Shown piece by piece: positions 5,947 through 7,806 of a DNA stretch of 7,806 nt. Numbering within the stretch: the stretch's first letter is position 1; the number at the start of each line of letters is the position of its first letter. The stretch covers positions 1-7,806 of the forward strand of contig CALPKD020000043.1 in the NCBI GenBank assembly GCA_943324055.2, read 5' to 3'. The stretch comes from Chitinophaga pinensis. GTDB lineage: Bacteria > Bacteroidota > Bacteroidia > Chitinophagales > Chitinophagaceae. Made by a program: the position numbers and the translations under genes. The notes beneath the pieces were generated by a model, which saw nothing but the letters and a program-made list of their open reading frames with translations, made no database searches and was not told the DNA's origin.

Positions 5947-7806
5947 ATGAGAAAAATCGTATTAACGTTTTTCGTGTCTATCCTAATGCTAGGAGCTTGG
6001 GCACAAAACAAAGCTGTAACTGGTACAGTTACAGATGAAAATGGAACACCATTAACTGGTGTAACCATACTTGTCAAAGGACTTTCAAAAGGTACTCAAA
6101 CAAAAACAGACGGAACTTTCCAAATTAATGTTGCTGCCACTAGCGCGACTTTTACGTTTAGTTATGTAGGGTACAAATCCGAGGAGCGTATCGTTAACGC
6201 AAGCACTACTTCACTTATAGTTAAGATGGAGAAGTCTAATGCAAGTTTAGATGATGTGGTCGTAATCGGTTACCAAACAGTTAGACGTAAGGATGTCCTT
6301 GCTTCTGTTTCTTCGGTGAGCGCAAAAGACCTACGTGACATACCTATTAATAATGCTGCTGAGGCTTTGAATGGTCGCTTGGCGGGTGTTACTGCTACGA
6401 CAGCCGAAGGTTCTCCAGATGCTGCAATCCGTATTAGAGTGCGTGGTGGTATGTCAATCACAGGTGACAACTCACCTTTATATATCGTTGATGGTGTGCA
6501 AGTTGAAAATGGCTTGTCTGCTATTGCACCTCAGGACATTCAGTCAATTGACGTATTGAAAGATGCCGCTGCAACTGCTATTTATGGTGCGCGTGGTGCG
6601 AACGGTGTAATTGTAATTACTACAAAAGGGGGTAAAAGAGGCAAAATGCAAATTAGCTACAATGCCTTTGTAGGTGTGAAGGAGTTAGCTAAAAAGTTAA
6701 ATGTGATGTCTCCTTACCAATATGTAGTATACCAATCAGAGCGTTCAAGAGGTTCTTCTACAGATAGTACCACTTTTACAAAAAACTTTGGTACTACTTT
6801 TGATACCCTTGTAAATTACCAAATGCTTGCTCCTTTGGATTGGCAAGGCGAAGTTTTTGGAAATACAGGAGTAACAAGAACACAAAACATTTCTGCGATG
6901 GGCGGAACGGATAAATTAACTTATAATCTTGGTTATACATTGAACGATGACAAAGCAGTTGTGTTGAACTCAAAGTACAAAAGACAATTGGCTGTTTTGA
7001 AATTAGATTACCAAGCCACTAAAAAATTAAAATTCGGATTGAGTAGTAGATACTCATCTCAGGATGTGAATGGCGCTGGTGTTTCTGATGAAAAAGGGTC
7101 TGCCTATAATCGTCTACGTAATGCTGTAAAATACAGACCATTCTTGTCGCCTAATCAAGATATAGAAGATGCCGATTTATTGGCGGATCAAGCCGTAGGA
7201 AATGGTTTAAACTTGGTGAACCCAATTGCTTTAGCAAATGCGGAATACCGTAAAAAGTCAACAACCGCTTCTAACGTAACATTAAGTGCTTCTTATCAAA
7301 TTGCAAAGAACTTGTCTTTCAAGTCTACCTTTGGATATGATAATAGCAAATTTGTGGACAGAAAATTCAGTGATTCAATTACTCCCTATTCAATCATATC
7401 AGGATCTAAAAAACCAATCACGAGTTTAGATACAACAGCTCGCCGTACGTTAACAAATTCAAACGTGTTAACTTATTCGGTTAAGAATTTCAAAACAATT
7501 CACGATTTTGATTTCTTAGTGGGCGAAGAAACCTACGAGTTAAATACTAAATCAAGTAGTGCTTTATACAGATTGTTGCCAAATAATATTTCAATTAATG
7601 ATGCATTTGCACAGGTATCTCCGGGTATTGCAGCTGCAGGCTATCCTAAATTAAGTGAATCTAAGTATACCAACCTTTCCTTCTTTGGTCGTATCAATTA
7701 TGGCTTGATGGATAAGTATTTATTGTCAGTGAATGTAAGAGCCGACGGTGCGTCTAAATTTGCTCCAGATAAGCGTTGGGGTTACTTCCCTGCAGGATCA
7801 CTTGCA
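5947..7806 (+). CDS. SusC/RagA-family TonB-linked outer-membrane receptor, 3' partial
   Basis: It is an outer-membrane, TonB-dependent importer that normally works with a SusD-type surface lipoprotein to take up glycans, peptides or other large nutrients. The frame stays open to the window end, giving 620 residues of a family usually near 1000. A signal peptide is clear: MRK, a hydrophobic core, then AWA-Q with cleavage likely after A19. A carboxypeptidase-regulatory-like beta-sandwich domain follows at about 22-95 (VTGTVTDENGTPLTGVTI). A TonB-box-like LDDVVVIGY sits at 101-109. The plug domain (about 110-228) ends with the SusC hallmark DVLKDAAATAIYGARGANG. After it come beta-barrel strands, including the LSFFGRINYG, RADGASKF and WGYFPAGSLA motifs expected about two-thirds along the protein. 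The ATG at 5947 gives the intact signal peptide. A susD gene is expected just downstream. No ECF sigma or anti-sigma gene lies upstream in the window. The ligand cannot be predicted. Confidence 0.96.
   Translation, partial: MRKIVLTFFVSILMLGAWAQNKAVTGTVTDENGTPLTGVTILVKGLSKGTQTKTDGTFQINVAATSATFTFSYVGYKSEERIVNASTTSLIVKMEKSNASLDDVVVIGYQTVRRKDVLASVSSVSAKDLRDIPINNAAEALNGRLAGVTATTAEGSPDAAIRIRVRGGMSITGDNSPLYIVDGVQVENGLSAIAPQDIQSIDVLKDAAATAIYGARGANGVIVITTKGGKRGKMQISYNAFVGVKELAKKLNVMSPYQYVVYQSERSRGSSTDSTTFTKNFGTTFDTLVNYQMLAPLDWQGEVFGNTGVTRTQNISAMGGTDKLTYNLGYTLNDDKAVVLNSKYKRQLAVLKLDYQATKKLKFGLSSRYSSQDVNGAGVSDEKGSAYNRLRNAVKYRPFLSPNQDIEDADLLADQAVGNGLNLVNPIALANAEYRKKSTTASNVTLSASYQIAKNLSFKSTFGYDNSKFVDRKFSDSITPYSIISGSKKPITSLDTTARRTLTNSNVLTYSVKNFKTIHDFDFLVGEETYELNTKSSSALYRLLPNNISINDAFAQVSPGIAAAGYPKLSESKYTNLSFFGRINYGLMDKYLLSVNVRADGASKFAPDKRWGYFPAGSLA

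Noticed and set aside
6270..6559. Small open frames on both strands within the SusC-like plug region
   Set aside because: The receptor frame runs through this stretch with the full SusC plug signature, so the others are shadows.

Overview
The window looks like chromosomal DNA from a Bacteroidota bacterium, most plausibly a Chitinophagia-type lineage. Three things point there: a SusC/RagA-family TonB-linked receptor, AT-rich coding sequence, and no Shine-Dalgarno sequences ahead of the starts. The gaps also carry sequences resembling degenerate forms of the Bacteroidota -7 promoter element (TAnnTTTG). The phylum call is strong. The finer placement is only an impression.

All five genes lie on the + strand. 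(1) Bases 1-1146 hold an M20-family amidohydrolase that has lost its N-terminus at the window edge. (2) Bases 1219-3561 hold a complete MaeB-type malic enzyme fused to a phosphotransacetylase-like domain. (3) Bases 3576-4313 hold a complete MlaE/YrbE-type ABC permease. (4) Bases 4342-5745 hold a complete metallo-beta-lactamase/beta-CASP protein of the CPSF73-like RNA-processing family. (5) Bases 5947-7806 hold the first 620 codons of a SusC-like outer-membrane receptor, cut by the window end. Genes 2-4 are tightly spaced (14 and 28 nt gaps). A 201-nt gap separates gene 4 from the receptor, which probably starts a new transcription unit with a SusD partner beyond the window.

The genes do not form one obvious pathway. 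They cover peptide or acyl-amino-acid hydrolysis, malate-to-pyruvate conversion with NADPH supply, envelope lipid transport, RNA processing, and glycan or other nutrient import. This is mostly ordinary housekeeping sequence, and I found no convincing new defence, mobile or RNA system. The most interesting points are a short box (TTAAYTTMGTAGY) in all three of the first intergenic gaps, twice starting one base after the stop codon; a permease separated from its usual ATPase and MCE partners; and a phosphotransacetylase domain whose catalytic residues appear replaced, consistent with a regulatory role.
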